A DNA stretch of 40,834 nucleotides from Thermoleophilia bacterium (GTDB lineage Bacteria > Actinomycetota > Thermoleophilia > Gaiellales > Gaiellaceae): the NCBI GenBank assembly GCA_025925195.1, contig JAICLU010000005.1, forward strand, positions 1 to 40,834, read 5' to 3'. Each line of letters opens with the position of its first letter. Positions within the stretch are counted from its first letter, which is position 1. The translations under genes and the position numbers were made by a program. This document shows, piece by piece, positions 9,148-17,407 of the stretch. The notes under the pieces were generated by a model, which saw only the letters and a list, made by a program, of their open reading frames with translations, made no database searches and had not been told where the DNA came from.

Positions 9148-9678
9148 AGCCCGCGCCGCCCGGGCTCGGTGCGAGTGCTCGTTCTTCCACCCGTCTCCGA
9201 GCTCGCCGACCGTCGAGTTCTCGCCGTCCGGCACGAAGACGGGGTCGTAGCCGAAGCCGCCCTCGCCGCGCGGAGCGTCCGAGATCGTCCCGGCCGCGAT
9301 CCCGGTGCCGCGGATCTCCTCGCCGTCCGGTGAGATCGCGACGAGCTCGCAGACGTACCGCGCGCGGCGGTCGTCGACGCCCTCGAGCTCGCGGAGCAGC
9401 TTCGCCACGGCCGGCGGGCCCTCTGGGGCATACCGGGCCGAGTGCACGCCGGGCCGGCCGCCGAGCGCCGCGACCTCGATCCCCGAGTCGTCGCCGAGGG
9501 TCCAGCCCCCCGCGCGCTCGTGGCCGAACCGGGCCTTGAGCAGCGCGTTCTCGTAGTACGTGTCCCCGTCCTCCGGCGGATAGTCGTCGGCGTCCAGCGT
9601 CGCGATCGACCAGCCCGGTAGCAGCCCTTCGAGCTCGCGCGCCTTGTGCGCATTGCGCGAGCAGAGGACGACGCTCAT
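9106..9678 (-). CDS. rdgB: RdgB/HAM1-type non-canonical purine NTP pyrophosphatase
   Basis: Hydrolyses dITP/ITP/XTP to monophosphates and so cleans the nucleotide pool. The 190-residue protein opens with the substrate motif [19 protein letters not shown], contains the metal-binding TLGDDSGIEVAALGG and the GEGGFGYDPVFVPDG loop. I take the ATG at 9678, whose ATGA overlaps the mgtC stop; an ATG at 9687 would add three residues. It is the last gene of the murI-rph-mgtC-rdgB chain; rph and rdgB are commonly adjacent in bacteria. The 3' end runs 42 bp into the convergent yihY gene. Confidence 0.93.
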   Translation of the reverse strand: MSVVLCSRNAHKARELEGLLPGWSIATLDADDYPPEDGDTYYENALLKARFGHERAGGWTLGDDSGIEVAALGGRPGVHSARYAPEGPPAVAKLLRELEGVDDRRARYVCELVAISPDGEEIRGTGIAAGTISDAPRGEGGFGYDPVFVPDGENSTVGELGDGWKNEHSHRARAARALREALERRRLLGA

Positions 9679-10370
9679 TCGTTCCATCGCACCTCGAGCA
9701 CGCCTTCGAGATCAGCGACGGCTGCGACGACGCGCGGCGAGTTCGACTCGTGCAGTGCGACGTCGATCGCAACCGACCTCCGGTCGCCCTCCTGCGCGAC
9801 GTCGAGCGACACGACGCGGCCGAACCGCTCGATCGCCTCGATCAGTGGTGCGGGGCTGCCGCCGGCGGGCAGCTCGACGAGCAGTCGCTCCGTCTCGTCG
9901 CGGAAGCGCCGCGTCAGGCGGTACGCGACGATGCGCAGCGGGCCGAGGGTGAGGAGCGCGCCGGCCGTGGCGATGATCGCCGCCGAGTAGTAGCCCGCCC
10001 CCGAGGCCATGCCGATCGCGGCCACGAGCCAGAGCGTCGCCGCCGTCGTGAGGCCGCGCACCGACAGGCCCTGCCGGATGATCGCGCCGGCGCCGAGGAA
10101 GCCGATGCCGCTGACGATCTGGGCGGCGATCCGCGTCGGGTCGATGCGGGTGCCGGCGGCCGCGAAGAAGTCCTCGAACCCGTAGGCCGACACGAGCGTG
10201 AACAGCGCCGCGCCGACGCACACGACGAGATGCGTGCGGAGGCCGGCGCCGCGCTCCCGCAGCTCGCGCTCGAGCCCGATCGCACCGCCGAGCGCCGCGG
10301 CGACCACCAGCCGCGCCAGGACGTGCGGCCAGCCGAGCTGCGGGACGGTACTAAGGAAGATCGCGTGCAA
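9675..10370 (-). CDS. MgtC/SapB family membrane protein
   Basis: 231 residues. The N-terminal half carries the conserved MgtC segment: [30 protein letters not shown], then [29 protein letters not shown] and [21 protein letters not shown], giving four to five membrane helices. The C-terminal ~75 residues look like a soluble ACT-like domain ([15 protein letters not shown] ... [11 protein letters not shown]). The TTG start at 10370 lies 20 bp inside rph. MgtC proteins are linked to growth in low magnesium and to ATP synthase control in pathogens; here the role is unknown. Confidence 0.88.
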   Translation of the reverse strand: MHAIFLSTVPQLGWPHVLARLVVAAALGGAIGLERELRERGAGLRTHLVVCVGAALFTLVSAYGFEDFFAAAGTRIDPTRIAAQIVSGIGFLGAGAIIRQGLSVRGLTTAATLWLVAAIGMASGAGYYSAAIIATAGALLTLGPLRIVAYRLTRRFRDETERLLVELPAGGSPAPLIEAIERFGRVVSLDVAQEGDRRSVAIDVALHESNSPRVVAAVADLEGVLEVRWNE

Positions 10371-11064
10371 CCGCTTCGGCCTGCTTCCCGCCGATCAGCC
10401 GGGTGCCGCGCTCGGCAAGGTCGAGCAGCTCGCTCAGAAGCTCCCGCGTGAACGGGTCCTTCTCTGCGGTGGCCTGCACCTCGATCAGCCGCCCGTCGCC
10501 CGTCATGACGACATTCATGTCTGTGTCGGCGTTCGAGTCCTCCGAGTAGTCGAGGTCGAGCAGCGGCTCGCCGCCGACGACGCCGACCGAGACCGCGGCG
10601 ACCGAGTCGGTGAACGCCCGCGAGAGCCCGAAGCGGTCGAGCGCGCGCTTGCCGGCGACGTACGCGCCGCAGATCGACGCGCAGCGGGTGCCGCCGTCGG
10701 CCTGCAGCACGTCGCAGTCGAGCCACATCGTCCGTTCGCCGAGCGCCTTGAAGTCGACGACGGCCCGCATCGCGCGCCCGATCAGCCGCTGGATCTCGAC
10801 CGTGCGGCCCTGCTGCTTGCCGCGCGCGGCCTCGCGATCGACGCGGTCGCCGGTCGACGCGGGCAGCAGCGAGTACTCGGCCGTCATCCAGCCGCGTCCC
10901 TGGTTGCGCAGCCAGCGCGGCACCTCCTCGGCGATCATCGCCGTGCAGAGGACGATCGTCTTGCCCTGTGTGATCAGGGCCGAGCCGTGCGGGTTCTCGA
11001 GGTAGTCGATCTCGATCGTGAGCGGACGCAGCGCGTCGGCTCTCCGGCCGTCGTTGCGGCTCAT
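10351..11064 (-). CDS. rph: Ribonuclease PH
   Basis: Phosphate-dependent 3'-5' exoribonuclease that trims tRNA 3' ends. 237 residues, normal for the family. The start [14 protein letters not shown] matches the usual SRPDGRxxDELRP motif. Also present are [38 protein letters not shown], and the phosphate-site region [18 protein letters not shown]. The ATG overlaps the murI TGA as ATGA, so murI and rph are translated together. Confidence 0.95.
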   Translation of the reverse strand: MSRNDGRRADALRPLTIEIDYLENPHGSALITQGKTIVLCTAMIAEEVPRWLRNQGRGWMTAEYSLLPASTGDRVDREAARGKQQGRTVEIQRLIGRAMRAVVDFKALGERTMWLDCDVLQADGGTRCASICGAYVAGKRALDRFGLSRAFTDSVAAVSVGVVGGEPLLDLDYSEDSNADTDMNVVMTGDGRLIEVQATAEKDPFTRELLSELLDLAERGTRLIGGKQAEAVARDLP

Positions 11065-11876
11065 GCGGCTGTCAGCTCCTTGAGGGCGACGTGCTCGACG
11101 TCGGCGATCGGCAACTGGAGGAATCTGCGTCCCATCTCGCGGAAGGCTGCCTGATCTCCCGTCGTCAGGAAGCGGTAGGCGCCGTCGCGGTCACGATCGT
11201 GCTCGATGCCCTTGCGCGCGAGCGTCTCGGCGACCTCCCGCGCGGTCTCCTCCGCGGAGAAGACGAGCGTCACGTCGCGGCCGAACACCCGCTGCAGGAT
11301 CGGGCGGATCAGCGGGTAGTGCGTGCAGCCGAGGATGACCGTGTCGACACGCGCTTCCTTCAGCGGCGCCGCGTACTCGCGGACGGCGGACTCGGTCTCC
11401 TCGCCGTACGGGTCGTCGCTCTCGATCAGCGGCACGAGGCGCGGGCACGCGACGGGGTGGAACGCGACGCCGGCGTCGAGGGCGCGCACGAGCGAGGCGT
11501 ACCTGCCCGACTCGACCGTGCCCTGCGTGGCGAGGAGGCCGATCCGGCGGTTGCGCGTCGCCTGCACGGCCGCATGCGCCTCGGGCGTGATGACGCCGAT
11601 CACCGGCACCCTCAGCTCCTCCTGCAGTTGCGGCAGCGCCGCCGAGGTGGCGGTGTTGCAGGCGACGACGATCAGCTTCACGTCCTGCCGCTCGAGAAAG
11701 GAGCCGATCTCCCGCGAGAACTCGCGCACCTCGGCGAGCGGCCGCGGCCCGTACGGCAGCCGTGCGTGGTCGCCGAGGTAGACGAAGTCCTCGTTCGGCA
11801 TCGTCACGAGGCACTCGTGCAGGACGGTCAAGCCCCCGACGCCGGAGTCGAACACGCCGACAGGACGCGGATCCAT
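11061..11876 (-). CDS. murI: Glutamate racemase
   Basis: Makes D-glutamate for peptidoglycan by two-base racemisation. 271 residues. The N-terminal [13 protein letters not shown] motif, the first catalytic Cys73 in VACNTATS and the second, Cys184, in LGCTHYPLI are all present. The ATG at 11876 has a TAGCCT hexamer 7 nt upstream and no Shine-Dalgarno sequence. It heads the chain murI-rph-mgtC-rdgB and shares a compact divergent promoter with the secreted hydrolase on the other strand. Confidence 0.95.
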   Translation of the reverse strand: MDPRPVGVFDSGVGGLTVLHECLVTMPNEDFVYLGDHARLPYGPRPLAEVREFSREIGSFLERQDVKLIVVACNTATSAALPQLQEELRVPVIGVITPEAHAAVQATRNRRIGLLATQGTVESGRYASLVRALDAGVAFHPVACPRLVPLIESDDPYGEETESAVREYAAPLKEARVDTVILGCTHYPLIRPILQRVFGRDVTLVFSAEETAREVAETLARKGIEHDRDRDGAYRFLTTGDQAAFREMGRRFLQLPIADVEHVALKELTAA

Positions 11877-11883
11877 CCGGCGG

Positions 11884-11893
11884 AGGCTACCCT
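11884..11893. promoter_or_regulatory. Back-to-back leaderless promoters sharing one TA
   Basis: AGGCTACCCT. On the minus strand it contains TAGCCT (11884-11889), 7 nt before the murI ATG. On the plus strand it contains TACCCT (11888-11893), 6 nt before the GTG at 11900. The two hexamers share the TA at 11888-11889. Confidence 0.6.
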
Positions 11894-11899
11894 GGCGCC

Positions 11900-13294
11900 G
11901 TGCTTCGGAGGGCCCTCTGCATCGCTGCGCTCGCGCTCGTCTGGACGGCCGCGGCAAACGCCGCGACGCCGCAGCAGCTGACGATCGCGGCCTCCGACGG
12001 TGCGAAGCTCTCGTGCTCGCTGACCGAGCCGGACGGCACCGCACCGGCGGGCGGCTGGCCGGCGGTCATGCTCTTCCACGGGCTCGGCGGCCGCCACCAG
12101 GACATGGAGGCGGCGGCGACGACGTTCCTCGCCCCGGCCGGCTACGCGTCGCTCGCCTGCGACGCCCGCGGCCACGGCACCTCGGAGGGGCAGTTCGGCC
12201 TCGACGGGCCGCGTGACGTGCAGGACACGAAGGACCTCTTCGCCTGGCTGACGGCCCGCCCCGAGATCTCGGACACGCAGATCGCGGCGCTCGGCATCTC
12301 GCTCGGCGGCGGCGCCGTCTGGAACGCGCTGACGAACGGCGTGCCGTTCGTGGCGGCGGTCCCGATCATCACCTGGACGAACCTCATCACGGCGCTCGCG
12401 CCGCAGAACCTGTCGAAGTCCGGCCTCGTCCAGTACCTCGCCGGCCTCGTGCCGACGACGAAATGGGAGCCCGACCTGCTCGCGGCGGCCCAGGGGCTGA
12501 CGACGAGCGCCGACCTCACGGCCGCGAATGCGCTCGGCGCCGCGCGCTCGCCGCTCGCGAAGCTGCCGTCGATCACGACGCCGACGCTGCTCGTGCAGGG
12601 GCGCCACGACTTCCTGTTCGACATCGACCAGGCGCTTGCCGCCTACCGCTCGCTCGGCGGCCCGAAGGCCCTCTACCTCGGCGACGTCGGCCATTCGCCG
12701 GCTCCGAACCCGACCGCCGAGCTGCCGACGCTCTACGGCACGGCGGTCAAGTGGTTCGACCGGTTCCTGAAGGGCACGCCGAACGGGATCGACAGGACGA
12801 AGATCCTGCTGGCGCACGATCCGTGGGACGGCAAGACGACGGCGTATGCGACGGTGCCGCCGACGAAGACGATCTCGGTCAACCTGCCCGGCTCGACGAC
12901 GATCGCCGGCGCGACCGGCCACGCGATCCGGAGCGTCCGGATCACCGGCGGCCCCCACGAGACGTTCGGCGACTCGACGGTGACCGTGAAGTACTCCGGC
13001 GCGAAGGCGTGGGACCGGCTCGTCGCGGTGCTCGCCGTGCAAGGCAGCACGACGCCGATCACGGCCGGTGGGACGAGGATCACCCGGGCCTCCGGTACGG
13101 CGACGATCCGGCTGATGGACGAGTCGGTGCGGTTCGCGGCCGGCAAGAAGCTCGTCGTCTACCTCGCGTCGACCTCGACCGACCAGAACGGCAACCCGCT
13201 CTATCTCGCGGCCGTCAGCGACCCGGCGGCGCAGATCACGCTCGGCAAGGTCACGCTGAAGCTGTCGGTGCTGAAGAAGGCCGTCTCGAGGTGA
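11900..13294 (+). CDS. Secreted alpha/beta hydrolase of the CocE/X-Pro dipeptidyl-peptidase type
   Basis: 464 residues from GTG with a signal peptide (1-21, ending ANA). The N-terminal half is an alpha/beta-hydrolase: VMLFHGLGG oxyanion turn near 57-64, nucleophile elbow GISLGGG with Ser134, Asp237 or Asp241 in GRHDFLFD, and His265 in DVGHSP. The C-terminal half (from about 310) is beta-rich and resembles the jelly-roll domain of CocE/NonD and S15 peptidases. It probably cleaves an ester or peptide outside the cell; the substrate is unknown. The stop overlaps the next gene's start as GTGA, linking it to an ABC solute-binding protein. Confidence 0.8.
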   Translation: MLRRALCIAALALVWTAAANAATPQQLTIAASDGAKLSCSLTEPDGTAPAGGWPAVMLFHGLGGRHQDMEAAATTFLAPAGYASLACDARGHGTSEGQFGLDGPRDVQDTKDLFAWLTARPEISDTQIAALGISLGGGAVWNALTNGVPFVAAVPIITWTNLITALAPQNLSKSGLVQYLAGLVPTTKWEPDLLAAAQGLTTSADLTAANALGAARSPLAKLPSITTPTLLVQGRHDFLFDIDQALAAYRSLGGPKALYLGDVGHSPAPNPTAELPTLYGTAVKWFDRFLKGTPNGIDRTKILLAHDPWDGKTTAYATVPPTKTISVNLPGSTTIAGATGHAIRSVRITGGPHETFGDSTVTVKYSGAKAWDRLVAVLAVQGSTTPITAGGTRITRASGTATIRLMDESVRFAAGKKLVVYLASTSTDQNGNPLYLAAVSDPAAQITLGKVTLKLSVLKKAVSR

Positions 13295-14481
13295 GGCTCC
13301 TCGCCGTTGCGGCGCTCGCACTGACGTTCGCCTCGACGGCCCTCGCGACACCCGGCGTCACGAAGACGCAGATCGTCCTCGGCGCGACGGGGCCGCTGAC
13401 CGGCACCGAGTCGGCCTACGAGCCCGTGCTGACCGGCGCGAAGGCGTACTTCGACTACGTCAATGCGCACGGCGGCGTCTACGGGCGCAAGGTCGTCTAC
13501 AAGGTCGAGGACGACCAGTACGACCCGGTGCAGACCGTCCAGAAGACCCAGAAGCTCGTCGAGCAGGACAAGGTGTTCGCAATCTTCAACTCGATCGGCA
13601 CCGAGCATTCGATCGCCGTCCGCGACTACCTGAACCAGCGCAAGGTCCCGCAGCTCTTCGTCGGCAGCGGTGCGACGACGCTCGGCACCGGGCACGCGAA
13701 GTACCCGTGGACGCTGCCGCTGCTGCCGAACAACGTCGGCGAGGGGACGCTCGAGGGACGGCAGATCGCGAAGCAGCACCCGGGCGCGAAGATCGCCGTG
13801 CTCTACGAGAACGACGTCTACGGCAAGGAGCTGCTCGCCGGGCTGAAGAAGGGCCTCGGCGCGCGCGCGAAGCAGATCGTCTCGGCGGTCTCGTACGCGC
13901 TGCTCGACGACAACGTGCTGCCGCAGGTGCAGCAGCTGAAGGCCTCGGGCGCTGACACCTTCGTGATCTTCGCGCTGCCGAAGGAGGCGATCCAGGCCTT
14001 CGTCGGCGCCTCGAAGCTCGGCTGGCGGCCGTTCGAGTACCTGAGCTCCGTCTCGATCGACCCGGCGGTCATGCAGATCGTCCGGCTCAACACCGACGCG
14101 AGCACCGGCGCCGGCGCACAGTCGATGGCCTTTCTGCACGACCCGACGAACCCGACGCAGCAGCGCTCGGCGGGCGTGAAGCTCTACCTCCAGATCATGA
14201 AGCGCTACCTGCCGGGCGAGGATCCGAAGGCCGCGGCGCACATCTACGGGATGATGGCCGCATACGCCATGGTCGACTCGCTGAAGAAGGCGGGCAGGAA
14301 CCCGACCCGCGCCGGCGTGCTGAAGGCGGCCACGAGCCTGAACGAGACCAATCCGTTCCTCCTGCCGGGGCTGAAGCTGACGACGACGCGGACGAACTAC
14401 TTCCCGATCGCGAAGGCGTACCTCGTGAAGTTCGAGCACGGCTACTGGAACGTGCTCGGCCGGCCGGTCCGCGTCGGGTAG
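13291..14481 (+). CDS. ABC transporter substrate-binding protein, branched-chain amino acid (LivK-like) type
   Basis: 396 residues with an N-terminal signal segment (1-19, ending ALA). No lipobox Cys is seen. It has the periplasmic-binding type 1 layout: TQIVLGATGPLTGTESAY, GAKAYFDYVNAHGGVYGRKVVYKVEDDQYDPVQTVQKTQKLVEQDKVFAI, KIAVLYENDVYGKELLAGLKKG and HIYGMMAAYAMVDSLKKAG. Usual ligands of the family are Leu/Ile/Val, amides or aromatic acids. No permease or ATPase genes accompany it, so it must either use distant partners or act as an orphan receptor. Translationally coupled to the hydrolase upstream. Confidence 0.9.
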   Translation: MRLLAVAALALTFASTALATPGVTKTQIVLGATGPLTGTESAYEPVLTGAKAYFDYVNAHGGVYGRKVVYKVEDDQYDPVQTVQKTQKLVEQDKVFAIFNSIGTEHSIAVRDYLNQRKVPQLFVGSGATTLGTGHAKYPWTLPLLPNNVGEGTLEGRQIAKQHPGAKIAVLYENDVYGKELLAGLKKGLGARAKQIVSAVSYALLDDNVLPQVQQLKASGADTFVIFALPKEAIQAFVGASKLGWRPFEYLSSVSIDPAVMQIVRLNTDASTGAGAQSMAFLHDPTNPTQQRSAGVKLYLQIMKRYLPGEDPKAAAHIYGMMAAYAMVDSLKKAGRNPTRAGVLKAATSLNETNPFLLPGLKLTTTRTNYFPIAKAYLVKFEHGYWNVLGRPVRVG

Positions 14482-14507
14482 TTCGGATTCCGTCGCCGCG
14501 GGGAACG

Positions 14508-14542
14508 TAGTCTCCGCCGACGGTTTCTTGGACGAAAGGAAG
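14508..14542 (+). promoter_or_regulatory. Leadered promoter: -10 box and Shine-Dalgarno of the 14549 gene
   Basis: TAGTCT at 14508-14513 gives an expected transcript start near 14520. AAAGGAAG at 14535-14542 is a Shine-Dalgarno sequence before the ATG at 14549. This is a useful contrast to the leaderless starts nearby. Confidence 0.5.
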
Positions 14543-14548
14543 ACACGA

Positions 14549-15631
14549 ATGAGATATGGCCTCGCCGCCCTCGTGGCGGTTTCCGCGCTCGTGTTCGCGC
14601 AGGGAGCGTTCGCGGCGAACACCGCGTCGATCTCCGTGACGCACGACGCGATGCTCCTGAACGGCACCAAGTCGACGACGATCCATGTCGCGATCCCCCA
14701 GGCGACCGACCCGATCGCCGCGATCAACATCTTCGTGCCGAACGGCTACACCGCGAACCTGACGCAGGCGGCGGGCACCACGATCGGCACGGTCGACGCG
14801 ACCGCCTTCTCGCGCGACGCGGGCCTGACGCTGCCGCTGAGCGGCAACGTCGTCGTCGACTCGCCGGCGAGCCACGCGGCCGACTCGACCCAGTGCGCCG
14901 GCACGCCGAACAGTCAGGCGGTCTGGATCCTGCAGCTGAGCGTCGCAGGACAGGCCATCAATCTGCCGCTGTACGTCAACCCGACGGTCGGCCCGCAGAC
15001 CGCGCTCGGCAAGTACCGGCTGACGATCTGCCTGCCGCCGCCGGACGTGCCCGTCGGCACCCCGGGCCGTTCGGCCCAGGGCGCGCAGGTCCTCGACGCC
15101 CGCTTCACGGTCAACAGCGTCTTCACGACGCCCACCGCGCAGGGCATGTACGCGTGGGAGACGCTCTTCACGCCGTACAACCCCGGCAAGGGAACGGTCA
15201 ACGCGGCCGGGACGTTCGAGGCGCGCGCGATCGAGCCGCTCCCCGTCATCCTCGGCCTCTCGCCCTCGTACATCGCGAAGACGAACACCTGGCGTCTAGC
15301 CGGGACGGTCTTCGAAGGCGGGCAGCCCGTCGCCGGGCTGAAGCTGCACGTCAGCCGCGGCCTCTCGCCGGCGAGGCTCACGCAACAGTCGTCCACGGTG
15401 ACCGGCACGAACGGCGGCTACCACACGGCAGGTCACCTGCAGCCGCGTAAGCGGACGTACTTCCGGATCAACGCGACGGTGCCCGAGCGGGCGTTCGCAG
15501 CCGGCTGCGCCAACCCGCAGCCCGCGGTCGCGCCGGCGGGTTGCGTCAGCGCGACGCTCTCGCCGTGGAAGGCGCAGAGCCGTGTCGTCAACATCAAGAC
15601 GCCGCCGGTCAAGAAGAAGCACCACAAGTAG
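14549..15631 (+). CDS. Secreted protein of unknown function
   Basis: 360 residues with a clear signal peptide (MRYGLAALVAVSALVFAQGAFA, 1-22). The mature part is beta-rich and Thr/Ala/Pro-rich. At about 240-340 there is an Ig-like or carboxypeptidase-regulatory-like stretch (WRLAGTVFEGGQPVAGLKLHVSR ... TGTNGGYHTAG). Four Cys (in QCAGT, TICLP, AGCANP, AGCVSA) suggest disulphides, and the C-terminus is strongly basic (KKKHHK). Start chosen at the ATG with a Shine-Dalgarno sequence rather than the in-frame upstream TTG. No family recognised; a cell-surface or extracellular role is inferred from the signal peptide. Confidence 0.8.
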   Translation: MRYGLAALVAVSALVFAQGAFAANTASISVTHDAMLLNGTKSTTIHVAIPQATDPIAAINIFVPNGYTANLTQAAGTTIGTVDATAFSRDAGLTLPLSGNVVVDSPASHAADSTQCAGTPNSQAVWILQLSVAGQAINLPLYVNPTVGPQTALGKYRLTICLPPPDVPVGTPGRSAQGAQVLDARFTVNSVFTTPTAQGMYAWETLFTPYNPGKGTVNAAGTFEARAIEPLPVILGLSPSYIAKTNTWRLAGTVFEGGQPVAGLKLHVSRGLSPARLTQQSSTVTGTNGGYHTAGHLQPRKRTYFRINATVPERAFAAGCANPQPAVAPAGCVSATLSPWKAQSRVVNIKTPPVKKKHHK

Positions 15632-15639
15632 GGGACGAC

Positions 15640-15677
15640 GACAACTCGCGCCTGCGTTAATGCGGGCGCGAGTTGTC
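15640..15677 (+). terminator. 16-bp stem-loop after the 14549 gene, ending at the DUF72 start
   Basis: Left arm 15640-15655 and right arm 15662-15677 pair over 16 positions with one G-T, around the loop GTTAAT. It begins 8 nt after a stop codon and ends 4 nt before the ATG at 15682. There is no T tract, so a terminator role is likely but not certain; control of translation of the next gene is an alternative. Confidence 0.55.
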
Positions 15678-15681
15678 CCCC

Positions 15682-16623
15682 ATGACTCCCATCCGCATCG
15701 GCACGTGCTCGTGGGCCGACGACGCCCTCTCGAAGCACTTCTATCCGCCGAAGTTCCCGGCGAAGGAGCGGCTCGCGTACTACGCGCAGCACTTCGACAC
15801 GGTCGAGGTCGACTCGACGTACTACCGGCTGCCGAGCGAGTCGATGGTGCAGGGCTGGGCGGAGCGGACGCCGGACGGCTTCACGATGCACGTGAAGGCA
15901 TTCGGTCTCATGACGCGACACCCGGTGAAGGTCGAGGTGCTGCCCGAGGACCTGCGCGACGCGATGCCGGTCGACGAGCGTGGCCGCGTCGACCGGCCAC
16001 CGCGCGAGCTGCGCGGCGAGGTGTTCCGCCGGTTCCTCGCGGCGCTCGAGCCGCTGCGCGCGCAGGACAAGCTGGGCGGCGTCCTGTTCCAGCTACCGCC
16101 GTACGTCGTCTTCAAGGAGCAGTCGCTCGAGTATCTCGAGTGGGCGCGCGACCAGCTGGGCGGCGACCGGATGCTCGTCGAGTTCCGGCACCGCTCGTGG
16201 CTCGACGACGAGAACCGCGCCGAGACGCTCGCATTCCTGGAGGGGATCGGCGCCGCCTATGTCACGGTCGACGCACCGAAGTCTGCGTCGGCGAAGAACC
16301 TCGTCCCCACGGTGCCGGCCGTCACCTCACCCGTTGCGTACGTCCGCTTCCACGGCCGGAATCTCGGCACATGGAACAAGCGCGGCGGCTCGGCGGCCGA
16401 GCGCTTCGACTACCTCTACTCGGACGACGAGCTCGAGGAGTGGGTGCCGACGCTGCGCGAGCTTGCCGGGCAGTCGGAGGAGGCGTACGCGTTCTTCAAC
16501 AACAACTCGACGGCGCAGGATCCGGAGAACCCGCTCGGCCGGATCTCGCAGGCGGCCGACGGGGCGCGGCGGCTGCGTAAGCTGCTCGACGTGAACGGTG
16601 TCGCCGCGACGGGTGGAGCATGA
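15682..16623 (+). CDS. DUF72 family protein
   Basis: 313 residues. Typical DUF72 (TIM-barrel-like) features: IRIGTCSWADDALSKHFYPP at the N-terminus, the LAYYAQHFDTVEVDSTYYRLPS block, GGVLFQLPP, VEFRHRSW, and the C-terminal YAFFNNNSTAQDPENPL. The biochemical role of the family is not established. I take the ATG at 15682; an in-frame TTG three codons upstream lies inside the hairpin. The stop overlaps the start of the next gene as ATGA, so it is coupled with a glutamine-amidotransferase-like protein. Confidence 0.9.
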   Translation: MTPIRIGTCSWADDALSKHFYPPKFPAKERLAYYAQHFDTVEVDSTYYRLPSESMVQGWAERTPDGFTMHVKAFGLMTRHPVKVEVLPEDLRDAMPVDERGRVDRPPRELRGEVFRRFLAALEPLRAQDKLGGVLFQLPPYVVFKEQSLEYLEWARDQLGGDRMLVEFRHRSWLDDENRAETLAFLEGIGAAYVTVDAPKSASAKNLVPTVPAVTSPVAYVRFHGRNLGTWNKRGGSAAERFDYLYSDDELEEWVPTLRELAGQSEEAYAFFNNNSTAQDPENPLGRISQAADGARRLRKLLDVNGVAATGGA

Positions 16624-17312
16624 GAATCCTTTCGGTCGTCCACTCGGCGCACGCGAAGACCGAGCTCTTCCGACCCGCCGGGCACGAGCTCGAGGAATGG
16701 GAGTTCGGCGTGCGCGGGACGCCGCCCGACGCCTACGACGCCTACATGGTCTTCGGCGGGTCGATGCACGCCGACCAGGACGAAGCGCATCCGTGGCTCA
16801 CGCCCGAGGTGCAGTGGCTCGGCGGGCTGATCGACCGCGGCGTGCCCGTGCTCGGCGTCTGCCTCGGCGCGCAACTGCTGTCACGGGCTGCCGGCGGACG
16901 CGTGTGGCGGATCGAGTCCGGGCCCGAGATCGGCTGGTACGACGTCGAGCTCACCGTCGAGGGCGCGGCGGATCCGGTGCTCGGAACGCACGTCGTGCCG
17001 GCGCGGTTCGAGGCCTTCGAGTGGCACCACTACACGTACGAGGTGCCGGCCGGCGCGGTCGAGCTCGCACGCAGCGAGCGGTGCACGCAGGCGTTCCGGC
17101 TCGGCGAGGCGTGCTGGGCCGTGCAGTTCCATCCCGAGGTGTCGCACGCGCAGGTGCTCGGCTGGATCGACGAGGAGGATGATCCGCCCGCCGGCGAGGC
17201 GGTGCTGCGCGCGGAGACGGCCGAGAAGATCGGTCGCTGGAACGAGCTCGGCCTCTCCCTCTGTGACGCGTTCGTCGCGGCCGCCGAGCGGACGCTCGCG
17301 CGCGCCGCGTAG
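16620..17312 (+). CDS. Class I glutamine amidotransferase-like protein
   Basis: 230 residues, a stand-alone GATase domain of the GMP-synthase-like type. Nucleophile Cys81 lies in GVCLGAQLLSRAAGG, and the His/Glu pair in AVQFHPEVSH, so the glutaminase triad is complete. YMVFGGSMHADQDEAHPWL precedes the elbow. Such stand-alone domains may deaminate glutamine or hydrolyse gamma-glutamyl compounds; the partner or substrate is not evident. It is coupled (ATGA) to the DUF72 gene and followed by repeat copy A. Confidence 0.85.
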   Translation: MRILSVVHSAHAKTELFRPAGHELEEWEFGVRGTPPDAYDAYMVFGGSMHADQDEAHPWLTPEVQWLGGLIDRGVPVLGVCLGAQLLSRAAGGRVWRIESGPEIGWYDVELTVEGAADPVLGTHVVPARFEAFEWHHYTYEVPAGAVELARSERCTQAFRLGEACWAVQFHPEVSHAQVLGWIDEEDDPPAGEAVLRAETAEKIGRWNELGLSLCDAFVAAAERTLARAA

Positions 17313-17337
17313 CGGCGACGTGCGGCCCGGCGCGCCC

Positions 17338-17406
17338 GTCACGACTTTGCAACGGGGGCAACCCCCGTTGCAGAGACGTCACACGTACGACGCGTCCGCG
17401 GTGGAC
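17338..17406. repeat. 69-nt direct repeat, copy A
   Basis: Same orientation and length as copy B at 18772-18840, with 63 of 69 positions identical and no gaps. The centre (17348-17372) is a perfect hairpin: an 11-bp stem TGCAACGGGGG / CCCCCGTTGCA with loop CAA. It lies between the amidotransferase stop and the EamA start, ending 1 nt before the ATG at 17408. Confidence 0.85.
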
Positions 17407-17407
17407 A

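Noticed and set aside
17348-17372. Integron attC site or CRISPR repeat
   Set aside because: Only two copies 1.4 kb apart, no GTTRRRY core, no integrase, no spacers.
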